Of a stretch of 16,052 nt of DNA, positions 1-7,235 are shown piece after piece. The notes below the pieces were generated by a model. It searched no databases, was not told where the DNA came from, and worked only from the letters and a program-made list of their open reading frames with translations. Source of the DNA: Fibrobacteres bacterium CG2_30_45_31 (GTDB lineage: Bacteria > Fibrobacterota > Fibrobacteria > Fibrobacterales > Fibrobacteraceae); NCBI GenBank assembly GCA_001873075.1, contig MNYL01000235.1, forward strand, positions 1 to 16,052. Reading direction: 5' to 3'. Positions within the stretch are counted from its first letter, which is position 1; every line of letters starts with the position of its first letter. A program made the translations under genes and the position numbers.

Positions 1-1510
1 TGCCAAAGATCCTTCGATTGAATTAGTGCAGATTGTAAGCTTCGGTTGCGGTCACGATTCAATTCTCACTGATGAGATGAATCGGATGCTACATGAAACA
101 TCCATGAAAGAACTTTTAATGCTCAAGTTGGATGAAGGCGATGCCCGCGGTCCTGTGGGAATCCGTGTGAAAAGCTTTATCGAGACGGTGCGTTCGAGAC
201 GCCAGGCGAACCTAAAACGCGATGTGAGCGAGAAAGAACTATTTCCGGTAAAATTCAAGGAAGGCGACAAGACCAAGCGCAAAATTCTTATTCCTAACCT
301 TTCTCATGCATTTAGTATTCTCGCCTCTGAATACTTTGAATCCTTAGGCTTTATTACAGAAGCGCTCCCCCTCGCCAATAAGCGGGCGATTGAACTCGGA
401 AAGAAATATGTCCATAATGACATTTGTTTCCCAGCGCAAGTGAATATCGGCGAAAATCTTCTCTGGCTGGAACAACACCCAGAGGTAGATCACAACAAAG
501 TTTCAGTGGGTCTTGCCAAGAACTGCGAAAACTGTCGCGCCATTCAATATGCAGCCCTTGCCCGTAAAGCTTTGGATGAATCGGGGTATAATGACGTTCC
601 CATCATCACCACGGGCTCTGACACCAAGGATATGCACCCCGGATTCAAATTGGATATCGGATTCAAATTGCATATGCTTTGGGGCATTGCGACCATGGAC
701 TGCATTGAAACCATTTATCGAGCTTCTAGGCCATACGAAGTGCATAAGGGCGATACTCAGAAAGTGTATGATTATTGGTTGCCCTTGCTTATGCATGAGA
801 TCGCCTATACGCCCAAAAAATTTATTGCCTATCCCCGTTCCGTGCTTCAAATGTTGGAGCGGACCATAGATGCATTTAATGAAATCGAATTGGATCGTAC
901 TGTGCGCAAGCCTCGTGTTTCGCTTCTCGGCGAGATTCTTATGAATTATCATCCGAGCGCTAACGGCTACATTGAAAACTATCTCATGGATAACGGCATG
1001 GAAGTGGTGCTCCCAGGCATGATGGACTTCTTCCGTGTGGATGAAGTGGTGCGCATGGAAAAAATTAGACGGGGATTCATTCAGCATCCTTTTGGCAATT
1101 GGATTCTGGGGGGTATCACAGGGAAAGTGTATACGTTCGCTGTGGACCAAGTGAATAAAAGGGCTCAACGCTACAAATTTTATGAGCACCATGCGGACTG
1201 CTACGAATTGGTGCATCTCATCGGTGACATCATTGACCCCTCTTACAATTCAGGGGAAGGTTGGCTCATTCCGGGAGAGATCCTTTATAACGCATCCAAA
1301 GGCGTGAACAGTTTTATAATCGTTCAACCATTTGCTTGTCTCGCGAACCATATTTCAGGCCGAGGCCTTACTAAGGCTGTCAAAGCAAGGTTCCCGCATA
1401 TCCAAGTGCTTTCTTTGGATTATGATCCGGATACGAGCTTTGCCAACATTGAAAACCGTTTGCAGATGCTGATCATTAATGCGAAGGAGCTCGAAAAAGC
1501 ACCTCATTAG
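1..1510 (+). CDS. Acyl-CoA dehydratase activase-like giant protein (BcrAD/BadFG, DUF2229 type), C-terminal part
   Basis: The reading frame is open from the first bases (codons start at base 2) to a TAG at 1508-1510, so this is the 3' end of a longer gene. The GTG at 26 is not a credible start because the family pattern is already under way there. The visible ~500 residues carry a GCGHD motif near the beginning, a conserved-looking cysteine in NDICFPAQ, and a CENCRA cysteine pair followed by a helix. These are typical of the C-terminal portion of very large (about 1,400 residue) proteins that fuse 2-hydroxyacyl-CoA dehydratase activator ATPase domains to a dehydratase-like (HgdB/DUF2229) region. 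Such proteins are common in anaerobes and are expected to be cytoplasmic Fe-S proteins. Their true substrate is mostly unknown, and nothing here identifies it. The ATPase domains would lie upstream of the window. A hairpin terminator follows the stop. Family is fairly secure, function is not. Confidence 0.8.
   Translation, partial: AKDPSIELVQIVSFGCGHDSILTDEMNRMLHETSMKELLMLKLDEGDARGPVGIRVKSFIETVRSRRQANLKRDVSEKELFPVKFKEGDKTKRKILIPNLSHAFSILASEYFESLGFITEALPLANKRAIELGKKYVHNDICFPAQVNIGENLLWLEQHPEVDHNKVSVGLAKNCENCRAIQYAALARKALDESGYNDVPIITTGSDTKDMHPGFKLDIGFKLHMLWGIATMDCIETIYRASRPYEVHKGDTQKVYDYWLPLLMHEIAYTPKKFIAYPRSVLQMLERTIDAFNEIELDRTVRKPRVSLLGEILMNYHPSANGYIENYLMDNGMEVVLPGMMDFFRVDEVVRMEKIRRGFIQHPFGNWILGGITGKVYTFAVDQVNKRAQRYKFYEHHADCYELVHLIGDIIDPSYNSGEGWLIPGEILYNASKGVNSFIIVQPFACLANHISGRGLTKAVKARFPHIQVLSLDYDPDTSFANIENRLQMLIINAKELEKAPH
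641..670 (+). repeat. Short direct repeat inside the activase-like gene
   Basis: The 12-mer GGATTCAAATTG occurs at 641-652 and again at 659-670. The 18-base period keeps the reading frame, so the protein reads GFKL-DI-GFKL. It may be a small in-frame duplication or chance. Confidence 0.5.
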
Positions 1511-1577
1511 TGAACAGGCTATTCAAAAACTCGCTTTTGATAGATTTTTTAGTAGTCTGTTGATACTTCAAACTTAC

Positions 1578-1612
1578 AAGCTCTTTACGACATCCCTGTA
1601 AAGAGCTTTTTT
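1578..1612 (+). terminator. Rho-independent terminator after the activase-like gene
   Basis: A perfect 10-11 bp stem (left arm AGCTCTTTAC at 1579-1588, right arm GTAAAGAGCT at 1598-1607) encloses a 9-base loop and runs into six T residues. It lies about 70 bases after the stop of the upstream gene and about 70 bases before ybiT, so ybiT should be transcribed from its own promoter. Confidence 0.88.
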
Positions 1613-1644
1613 ATGTTCGGTCATCAGTATAAGAAATTCTGGAG

Positions 1645-1675
1645 TTGATTTGAAATCAGGAAATTTCTACCTTTG
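1645..1675 (+). promoter_or_regulatory. Candidate ybiT promoter, possibly giving a leaderless mRNA
   Basis: TTGATT at 1645-1650 is followed after 17 bases by TACCTT at 1668-1673. The same stretch reads TACCTTTG at 1668-1675, which fits the TAnnTTTG -7 element known from Bacteroidota, a relative in the same superphylum. The start codon is at 1681, so transcription would begin at or within a few bases of the ATG. No Shine-Dalgarno sequence lies at a normal distance, which fits a leaderless transcript. This is pattern matching on one site only. Confidence 0.35.
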
Positions 1676-1680
1676 GCGCC

Positions 1681-3276
1681 ATGCTTAACGTTTCTCAAGT
1701 CAGTCTACAATACGGCAGTCGCGTTCTTTTTAAGGACGTTAATCTTTCTTTTCAAAAAGGCAACTGCTACGGTGTCATCGGAGCGAATGGTGCCGGAAAG
1801 TCCACGTTTTTAAACATTCTCTCTGGAGAACTGGAACCGAATACCGGCGGTGTTTCTACCAATACAGGGGAACGCATCGCGGTGCTGAAGCAAGATCATT
1901 TTGCTTTTGAAAAGAATACGGTTCTTGAAACGGTACTCATGGGATTCACGGAACTTTATGAATTGAGTAAAAAGCGTGAAGCTCTTTACGCGCTCCCCGA
2001 AATGACCGATGCCCAGGGTATGGAAGCCATGGAGGTCGAATCTCGTTTTGGCGAAATCGGCGGCTACGAAGCGGATTCCAGTGCTGCGGTACTTTTAAAA
2101 GGTCTGGGGATTCCCGAAGAATTGCATACAAACTTCATGTCCGATCTGGACGGTAGCTTAAAAGTGCGAGTGCTTCTCGCCCAGGCTTTATTTGGAAACC
2201 CAGACGTTCTTTTGTTGGATGAACCCACGAACCACTTGGATGTGGAATCCATTAATTGGCTCGAAGATTATTTGGAACGCTTTGAAAATACGGTGATCGT
2301 CGTTTCCCATGATCGTCACTTTTTGAACCGCGTTTGTACTCATACCTGCGATATCGACTATGGTAAAATTAACATATACGCTGGGAACTATGAATTTTGG
2401 TTTGCGGCAAGCCAACTCGCTCAAAAGCAACGCAAAGATTTGAATCGCCGTTCTGAAGATAAAATTGAGGAATTGAAATCCTTTATTCGTCGTTTTGCTT
2501 CCAACGCCTCTAAGGCCAAACAAGCGACCAGTCGTAAAAAACTTCTCGATAAAATGACTATCGAAGAAATGCCAGCCTCCAGTCGTAAATTCCCTTGGGT
2601 CAGTTTCAAGATGGATCGTGAACCAGGCAAAATCGTTTTGGAATTACAAGATGTCACCTTGGATACGGGTGAGGGTGGAAAAATACAGAATCTGAATTTT
2701 TCACTCGGGAACAAAGACCGCGTGGCTTTAGTCGGCGAATATGACATTTTGAAAACTGCTTTTTTCAAAGCGATCGCGGGCGAGTTGGAACCCACTCAAG
2801 GGACTATTAAATGGGGTAATACCATTTCTTACACCTATTTTCCGCGTAACAATGACGCTTATTTCGATACGGATCTTTCTTTGGTCGATTGGTTGCGCCA
2901 ATTCAGCAAAGAACAGGATGAAACCTTCATCCGCGGATTCCTTGGTCGCATGCTTTTTACAGGCGAAGAAGCGTTGAAATCAGCCCGAGTGCTCAGTGGC
3001 GGAGAAAAGGTGCGTTGCATGCTTTCTCGTATGATGCTTTCCAATGCGAATACGCTCCTTCTTGATGAACCGACCTCTCACTTGGATCTGGAATCCATCA
3101 CGGCTCTCAATAATGGCTTAACCGCTTACCAGGGCCCCGTGATCTTCTGTACCCAGGACCATGAATTTGCGGAAACGGTCGCGAATCGCATTTTGGAACT
3201 CACGCCTCAAGGTTATACCGATCGGGCCATTTCCTTTGATGAATGGCTTGACACCAGAAAGGGCAAACGCAAGTAA
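1681..3276 (+). CDS. ybiT: ABC-F family ATPase, YbiT type, with degenerate second ATP site
   Basis: A soluble 531-residue protein with two ABC ATPase domains and no membrane segments. It follows E. coli YbiT closely in motif order (QDHFAFE, ALPEM, CTH.-D.DYG, NASK.-QATSR). ABC-F proteins bind the ribosomal E site and act on translation. Domain 1 has an intact Walker A (GANGAGKST, 34-42), Walker B with catalytic Glu (LLLDEPTNHLD, E181) and the switch His210. As in YbiT it lacks a standard LSGGQ, reading LDGSLKVRV. The charged linker at about 240-300 is the region that contacts P-site tRNA in this family. Domain 2 keeps LSGGEK (438-443) and LLLDEPT (E463). Its Walker A is eroded to GEYDILKT (352-359) and its switch His is Gln492. 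The ATG at 1681 fits the family N-terminus although no Shine-Dalgarno precedes it. The length is normal for the family. Confidence 0.92.
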   Translation: MLNVSQVSLQYGSRVLFKDVNLSFQKGNCYGVIGANGAGKSTFLNILSGELEPNTGGVSTNTGERIAVLKQDHFAFEKNTVLETVLMGFTELYELSKKREALYALPEMTDAQGMEAMEVESRFGEIGGYEADSSAAVLLKGLGIPEELHTNFMSDLDGSLKVRVLLAQALFGNPDVLLLDEPTNHLDVESINWLEDYLERFENTVIVVSHDRHFLNRVCTHTCDIDYGKINIYAGNYEFWFAASQLAQKQRKDLNRRSEDKIEELKSFIRRFASNASKAKQATSRKKLLDKMTIEEMPASSRKFPWVSFKMDREPGKIVLELQDVTLDTGEGGKIQNLNFSLGNKDRVALVGEYDILKTAFFKAIAGELEPTQGTIKWGNTISYTYFPRNNDAYFDTDLSLVDWLRQFSKEQDETFIRGFLGRMLFTGEEALKSARVLSGGEKVRCMLSRMMLSNANTLLLDEPTSHLDLESITALNNGLTAYQGPVIFCTQDHEFAETVANRILELTPQGYTDRAISFDEWLDTRKGKRK

Positions 3277-3297
3277 AAAGAGCAAAATAGGATTGAC

Positions 3298-3329
3298 AAA
3301 AAAGCCCGCTGTTGAAGCGGGCTTTTTTT
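3298..3329. terminator. Bidirectional terminator between ybiT and the GH74 gene
   Basis: The stem AAAGCCCGCT (3301-3310) / AGCGGGCTTT (3316-3325) has a 5-base loop. It is flanked by an A tract on the left and a T tract on the right, so it can work as an intrinsic terminator on both strands. It sits 22 bases after the ybiT stop and 29 bases beyond the stop of the convergent GH74 gene. Confidence 0.9.
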
Positions 3330-3357
3330 AGCGAAAGAATCTTTTCAAAGAGAGAAG

Positions 3358-6237
3358 CTATTGTGCGATTTGCACAGAACGGCTGAGTATTATTTTTGAT
3401 CCGTTCTTAACAATCAGTAAGTAGGCCCCACGCGCTTTGACAAAATCATCCAACTTCATTTGAGAAGAACTGGAAACTGTCTTTTGCAAAATCGCTCTGC
3501 CTCGAAGATCAAAAAGTCCTACAGATACTTTTTCATTGCCTGAAATAGTGAGATTGAGGATATCGCCTCGAAGATTCGCTAATGCGTTTCCCGAAAGCGC
3601 TTTCACCGAATGTTCTGCAATCCCGATGGTTGCCCCCGAAGAAGAGGTTCCCATGTTCCAATCTGAAGGCACCCGCGCTGCAATGCCGCGTCCTGCAGTG
3701 CTCATATAAACAACCCCATAGGTATTCATATCCCCCATGACGAATTCGCCATTGGCAAGACCACCATACTCATGACCATCATCATTGACTCGCGTCCATG
3801 TGGCTCCCTCGTCATCAGAACCGAATACACCGGTGACATCGCCAATTTTCGCAAAGATATAGACTGCGGGATAATCCCCTGTTGTTTTAGCTTTTCCAAA
3901 GCCCACCGCCTCACAGAAACCAACGCCAGCCACCTTGTTCCAAGTAGCGCCTCCATCTGTGGAACGCATCAATGCCCCACTCAGAGAACCATCCGTAGCT
4001 GTCACCGCCAAAGGAATCCAAAGATCCCCTTCCCTCCCAGGTGCGGTACGGAATTTCCGAAAATTACTGATACCGGGAGTGCCTGCTAGAGAAAAAGTCA
4101 GACCTTTATCTGTACTCTTGTACATTTTGCCGTCCGCATACATATATGCGTAAAACACATTTGCATTTTCGGGATCCCCCACCACAAAGGCCCCGTTAAT
4201 GCCTGAAACCGTTGACCACGATGAATTTGCATAACGTTGCACCACCGTCGTCCCTGTTGCCGGAGTCCAGAGAATCACCGCCCCATCCGTAGAAATACCC
4301 ACCGTACCTTGCTTATAGGAGGTATCAATCACATTATCGCCAACGACACTCCAAGTGGTTCCCGAATCCTTAGAAATTTGAATGGGATCTATTTTTATGT
4401 TATTATACTTCCCCTTGTAAAGACGGAGATCGGCAACTTTCACCAAAGTTCCCGCTTTAGGGGCATACGCGAGTCCGCGCGTGGTACCGATAGATGTCAA
4501 AGTTCCACTGACATTCGTCTCATGACGTTTGGATGGATATTTGGCTATACTATCATGACGAAAACCGTCATAATCCCCTATCACGGAGATCAACGGACCC
4601 CCAGGAATGCTCACGACTTCGAAAGGAACCGTTTCTTCAATCCCATGAGAGGCCACTTTCCACACCTGATGCTGATTCACACTGCGGCTACTGTAATAAT
4701 AATCTGTTATTGAATCATAGGTTCCTGCGGCAATCACCTCATAATCGGAAACATTATCCGAGCGGAAAACTCCGTTTCCAGACGTCACCCATACCCGTTC
4801 CGTATTGAATGGATCAATAACCACGCTGCCCGACCAATGAATGGAACTTTTATGCATCCAGCCGATACCGTTTGCGCTCATTTCTTCATAGGTGGGATAG
4901 TAACCGCCATCCATCCAGTAATAGCGAAAGGAAGCGTCCCAAGTCTTGCCACCGTCGGTAGTGCGGTATATGTTTGTGCCCCATTCATCTTTCCAGGAGG
5001 TGGAAACGTTACCTGTGGCCGTATACCAGAATTGCGGTCCCCGGTAACCTTCCGTGGTCACGATCATTTCCTGGTTATTGCCGGGGTTGATGGCAATACC
5101 GCCATAAGAAGCAAAAGCATAATAGAGTGGGTTTTTAGGAGTTTCTGCATTCAATGAATCCCAGCAAGCGAGCCGTTTTTTGCATTCGTTCGGGTCATCA
5201 ATAAAATTTTCTGGAGAAACATCAGTCCAAGTTCCTGTGGACAGACTGTATTGCAACACCGCTCCCCGGCCAAAACCATCATAAATCATTCCCCAGCCTT
5301 CATCCCACGCCATGGTGTGCGGACCCGCACCATCTCCAAAAGTGACCGTAAGTATATTTCCATCACTGGAAATCACAGCGCGTTGCGGCATCAGGTGGAT
5401 GCGTGCTCTGCTAGTCGTAGTGAGCGTGACAGAATCTGAGGGAATTTGCACAGTACGCAGAGAATCAGGAATAGGAAGGGCCTTCCAAGTCGCCCCCGCA
5501 TCCTTTGACGTGAACACATTTTCAATCGTTCCATTGGACTTTGTTCCTTCACGAAGAAAGCCCGCGTAAAGCACTGTGGAAGAAGCAGGCGCAAAGGTCA
5601 CAAAAGAGAAACCGGCACCATTCCATGTGGTATCGGAGCCCGCGGCCGTTGTCCAGCTTGTCACACGACTCCATGTAGAACCATTGTTGGTGGATTTCCA
5701 GAGACCCTTTCCCCGAGAGCCGTAAAACATAATGTTGGCGTTATTGGGATCAATGGCGAGAGCTTCCCCATTGCCACGTCCCATGCCGTTTCCATGAGAT
5801 TTGAAATTCTGAATAGCACTGCCCTTAACTCCAGTAGAATCCCATGTGTAAATGACAGTCCAAGAACTGCCTTTATCTGTGGAACGCAAAAAGGCCGTGC
5901 GCCCATCGTTCCAATAGCTCGTTCCGGCCACCATATAAACTTTCCCAGAAACAGAAGGATCCACAGCGATGGCTTCAACACCCAAAAGACCCAGTTCCGT
6001 TACGTCGACCCAATCCATCATGGGAACCCATTTTGAAGTGGATTCGTCCCAGCGGTATGCGCCACCGACATCGGTGCGCGTATAAAACAAGTTTTTATCT
6101 ACAGGAGAGGCAATCACAGCGGATACAAAACCACCGCCACCAATACTCACATTGCTCCACACGAAATCATCCGCAGCCATGGTGCTAGACACAAAAATGG
6201 CTACAACGGAGAACGATTTGAGAATATTTTTGACCAT
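3358..6237 (-). CDS. Secreted GH74 xyloglucanase with C-terminal sorting-like domain
   Basis: Predicted to hydrolyse the beta-1,4-glucan backbone of xyloglucan (or related beta-glucan) outside the cell. The start at 6237 is chosen over an ATG 30 bases upstream because AAAAAGGG lies at the right distance and it gives a clean signal peptide (residues 1 to about 21, ending SSTMA). The mature protein starts like GH74 enzymes (WSNVSIGGGGFVSAV). At least eight Asp-box/BNR motifs are present, such as RSTDKGSSW, KSTNNGSTW and RTTDGGKTW, as expected for two seven-bladed propellers. From my memory of Clostridium thermocellum Xgh74A, the two catalytic aspartates correspond to D56 in TDVGGAYR and D555 in VIGDYDGF; both are present. 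The final ~80 residues, after a Ser-rich linker near 863-870, look like a small beta-sandwich (LFDLRGR, RGAYLLIVKNG) resembling type IX-like C-terminal sorting domains. No carbohydrate-binding module is evident. It stands alone as a transcription unit. Whether it is endo- or exo-acting cannot be told. Confidence 0.9.
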   Translation of the reverse strand: MVKNILKSFSVVAIFVSSTMAADDFVWSNVSIGGGGFVSAVIASPVDKNLFYTRTDVGGAYRWDESTSKWVPMMDWVDVTELGLLGVEAIAVDPSVSGKVYMVAGTSYWNDGRTAFLRSTDKGSSWTVIYTWDSTGVKGSAIQNFKSHGNGMGRGNGEALAIDPNNANIMFYGSRGKGLWKSTNNGSTWSRVTSWTTAAGSDTTWNGAGFSFVTFAPASSTVLYAGFLREGTKSNGTIENVFTSKDAGATWKALPIPDSLRTVQIPSDSVTLTTTSRARIHLMPQRAVISSDGNILTVTFGDGAGPHTMAWDEGWGMIYDGFGRGAVLQYSLSTGTWTDVSPENFIDDPNECKKRLACWDSLNAETPKNPLYYAFASYGGIAINPGNNQEMIVTTEGYRGPQFWYTATGNVSTSWKDEWGTNIYRTTDGGKTWDASFRYYWMDGGYYPTYEEMSANGIGWMHKSSIHWSGSVVIDPFNTERVWVTSGNGVFRSDNVSDYEVIAAGTYDSITDYYYSSRSVNQHQVWKVASHGIEETVPFEVVSIPGGPLISVIGDYDGFRHDSIAKYPSKRHETNVSGTLTSIGTTRGLAYAPKAGTLVKVADLRLYKGKYNNIKIDPIQISKDSGTTWSVVGDNVIDTSYKQGTVGISTDGAVILWTPATGTTVVQRYANSSWSTVSGINGAFVVGDPENANVFYAYMYADGKMYKSTDKGLTFSLAGTPGISNFRKFRTAPGREGDLWIPLAVTATDGSLSGALMRSTDGGATWNKVAGVGFCEAVGFGKAKTTGDYPAVYIFAKIGDVTGVFGSDDEGATWTRVNDDGHEYGGLANGEFVMGDMNTYGVVYMSTAGRGIAARVPSDWNMGTSSSGATIGIAEHSVKALSGNALANLRGDILNLTISGNEKVSVGLFDLRGRAILQKTVSSSSQMKLDDFVKARGAYLLIVKNGSKIILSRSVQIAQ

Positions 6238-6261
6238 AACACACCCTTTTTCGTAAAAAAA

Positions 6262-6312
6262 ATCCAAAAGTCACATCAAAAAAAATGTAAAACTGAAACC
6301 CGGGAACATAAA
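6262..6312 (-). promoter_or_regulatory. Weak candidate promoter of the GH74 gene
   Basis: On the minus strand TACATTTT (6289-6282) resembles the TAnnTTTG element seen before ybiT, with TTTA about 19 bases upstream. It lies 45 bases before the start codon, and the surroundings are very AT-rich, so a chance match is quite possible. Confidence 0.2.
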
Positions 6313-6568
6313 AACCGTTTTTTTTCACGAGAAAGAAAACGGCGAAGCAACAGCATACGCAATCTATACTTTTTTGAATAGATCTTATCGAAAGCATTTC
6401 TTTTGAAAAACTTGCTGTTGAAAAGATCTCAATGTAAGGTTCTTTAAAAACGGAGACCCATATTTATTGAAGTAAAATGAATGCAAGGCGAGAAAAAACA
6501 GGTAAACAGACCTATGCTTTACCGAGGTTATTGTCGTTTACGATAAATAAGGGTTGAATTTTTTAAAC
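6313..6568. other. AT-rich intergenic region between leuD and the GH74 gene
   Basis: Together with its flanks this forms the longest gene-free stretch of the window (6238-6623, 386 bases). It holds the leuD terminator at one end and presumably the GH74 promoter and control sites at the other. An 8-base inverted pair (GCAACAGCA near 6347 and TGCTGTTG near 6413) is visible but too weakly supported to be called an operator. I see no RNA gene and no credible small protein gene. Confidence 0.6.
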
Positions 6569-6603
6569 AAAAAAAGTCCTCGAATAAACTCGAGAACCTT
6601 TTT
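6569..6603 (-). terminator. Rho-independent terminator after leuD
   Basis: Read on the minus strand, the stem GTTCTCGA / TCGAGGAC (one wobble pair) is followed by seven T residues, starting about 20 bases past the leuD stop. It ends the leuCD transcript. Confidence 0.82.
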
Positions 6604-6623
6604 CAAAAAAGAAAAGTAAAAAG

Positions 6624-7232
6624 TTACTTCAGAAACTGCATATAGGGTAACTTTGCCGCAATAGAATCCACCTTCACCGCATTTGCCATTAAAGCCGCGC
6701 GAGCGTGCCAGGAACCATCGAGAAATTGACCGCGCGGACTGTCAGCAAGGGTAAGTTCAATGGATTCTCCACCCATTTTGAGAGTCTTCGCGCTGGTACT
6801 TGTCGAAAGTTCCCCACTCGGGTTGGCTTCAATCCAAGCAAGGATCTTATCGGCCACAGCATGACTCACTTTGTAGCAAGGAATGCCTAAAGCAACACAG
6901 TTGCCGAAGAAAATTTCAGAATAACTCTCAGCGATGATCGCGCGGATGCCCCAGCGTTTTAAAGCTTGCGGAGCATGTTCGCGGCTCGACCCACAACCAA
7001 AATTCTGGTTGGACACCAAAATAGTTCCTTTCCTGTAAACGGGATTTTGGAACGGGTGCACTTTTCCCTGAAGTTCCAAGCCTTTAATATCATCAGCAAA
7101 GGCATTTTCACCGAGGCCTTCAAATGTCACGCACTTCAAAAAACGAGCGGGAATGATACGGTCAGTATCAATATCATTACCACGGACAGGAACACCGGAA
7201 CCTTTAACAACATCCACTATTGGCATATTCAT
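6624..7232 (-). CDS. leuD: 3-isopropylmalate dehydratase small subunit
   Basis: Small (swivel) subunit of isopropylmalate isomerase, which with LeuC converts 2-isopropylmalate to 3-isopropylmalate in cytoplasmic leucine synthesis. At 202 residues it has the usual length. Diagnostic stretches are RGNDIDTDRIIPARFLK near the N-terminus and NFGCGSSREHAPQAL (78-91), followed by a GIRAIIAESYSEIFFGNC segment. The ATG at 7232 is preceded by AAGGAG with 6 bases of spacing. That Shine-Dalgarno lies in the last two sense codons of leuC, whose stop is 3 bases upstream, so translation of the two is probably coupled. A terminator follows. LeuA and LeuB are not in the window. Confidence 0.97.
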   Translation of the reverse strand: MNMPIVDVVKGSGVPVRGNDIDTDRIIPARFLKCVTFEGLGENAFADDIKGLELQGKVHPFQNPVYRKGTILVSNQNFGCGSSREHAPQALKRWGIRAIIAESYSEIFFGNCVALGIPCYKVSHAVADKILAWIEANPSGELSTSTSAKTLKMGGESIELTLADSPRGQFLDGSWHARAALMANAVKVDSIAAKLPYMQFLK

Positions 7233-7235
7233 AGC

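Noticed and set aside
503..1216. A 237-codon minus-strand frame inside the activase-like gene
   Set aside because: It is antisense to a recognisable protein, has an odd His-rich translation, and no ribosome-binding site was evident.
4800..4835. Suspected loss of a GH74 catalytic Asp near IDPFN (reads SGSVVIDPFN)
   Set aside because: Counting along the remembered Xgh74A sequence places the second catalytic Asp in the later VGD motif. The equivalent here, D555 in VIGDYDGF, is present.
6477..6557. A 26-codon plus-strand small ORF between leuD and the GH74 gene
   Set aside because: It has no good Shine-Dalgarno, promoter or recognisable sequence, and a frame this short is expected by chance.
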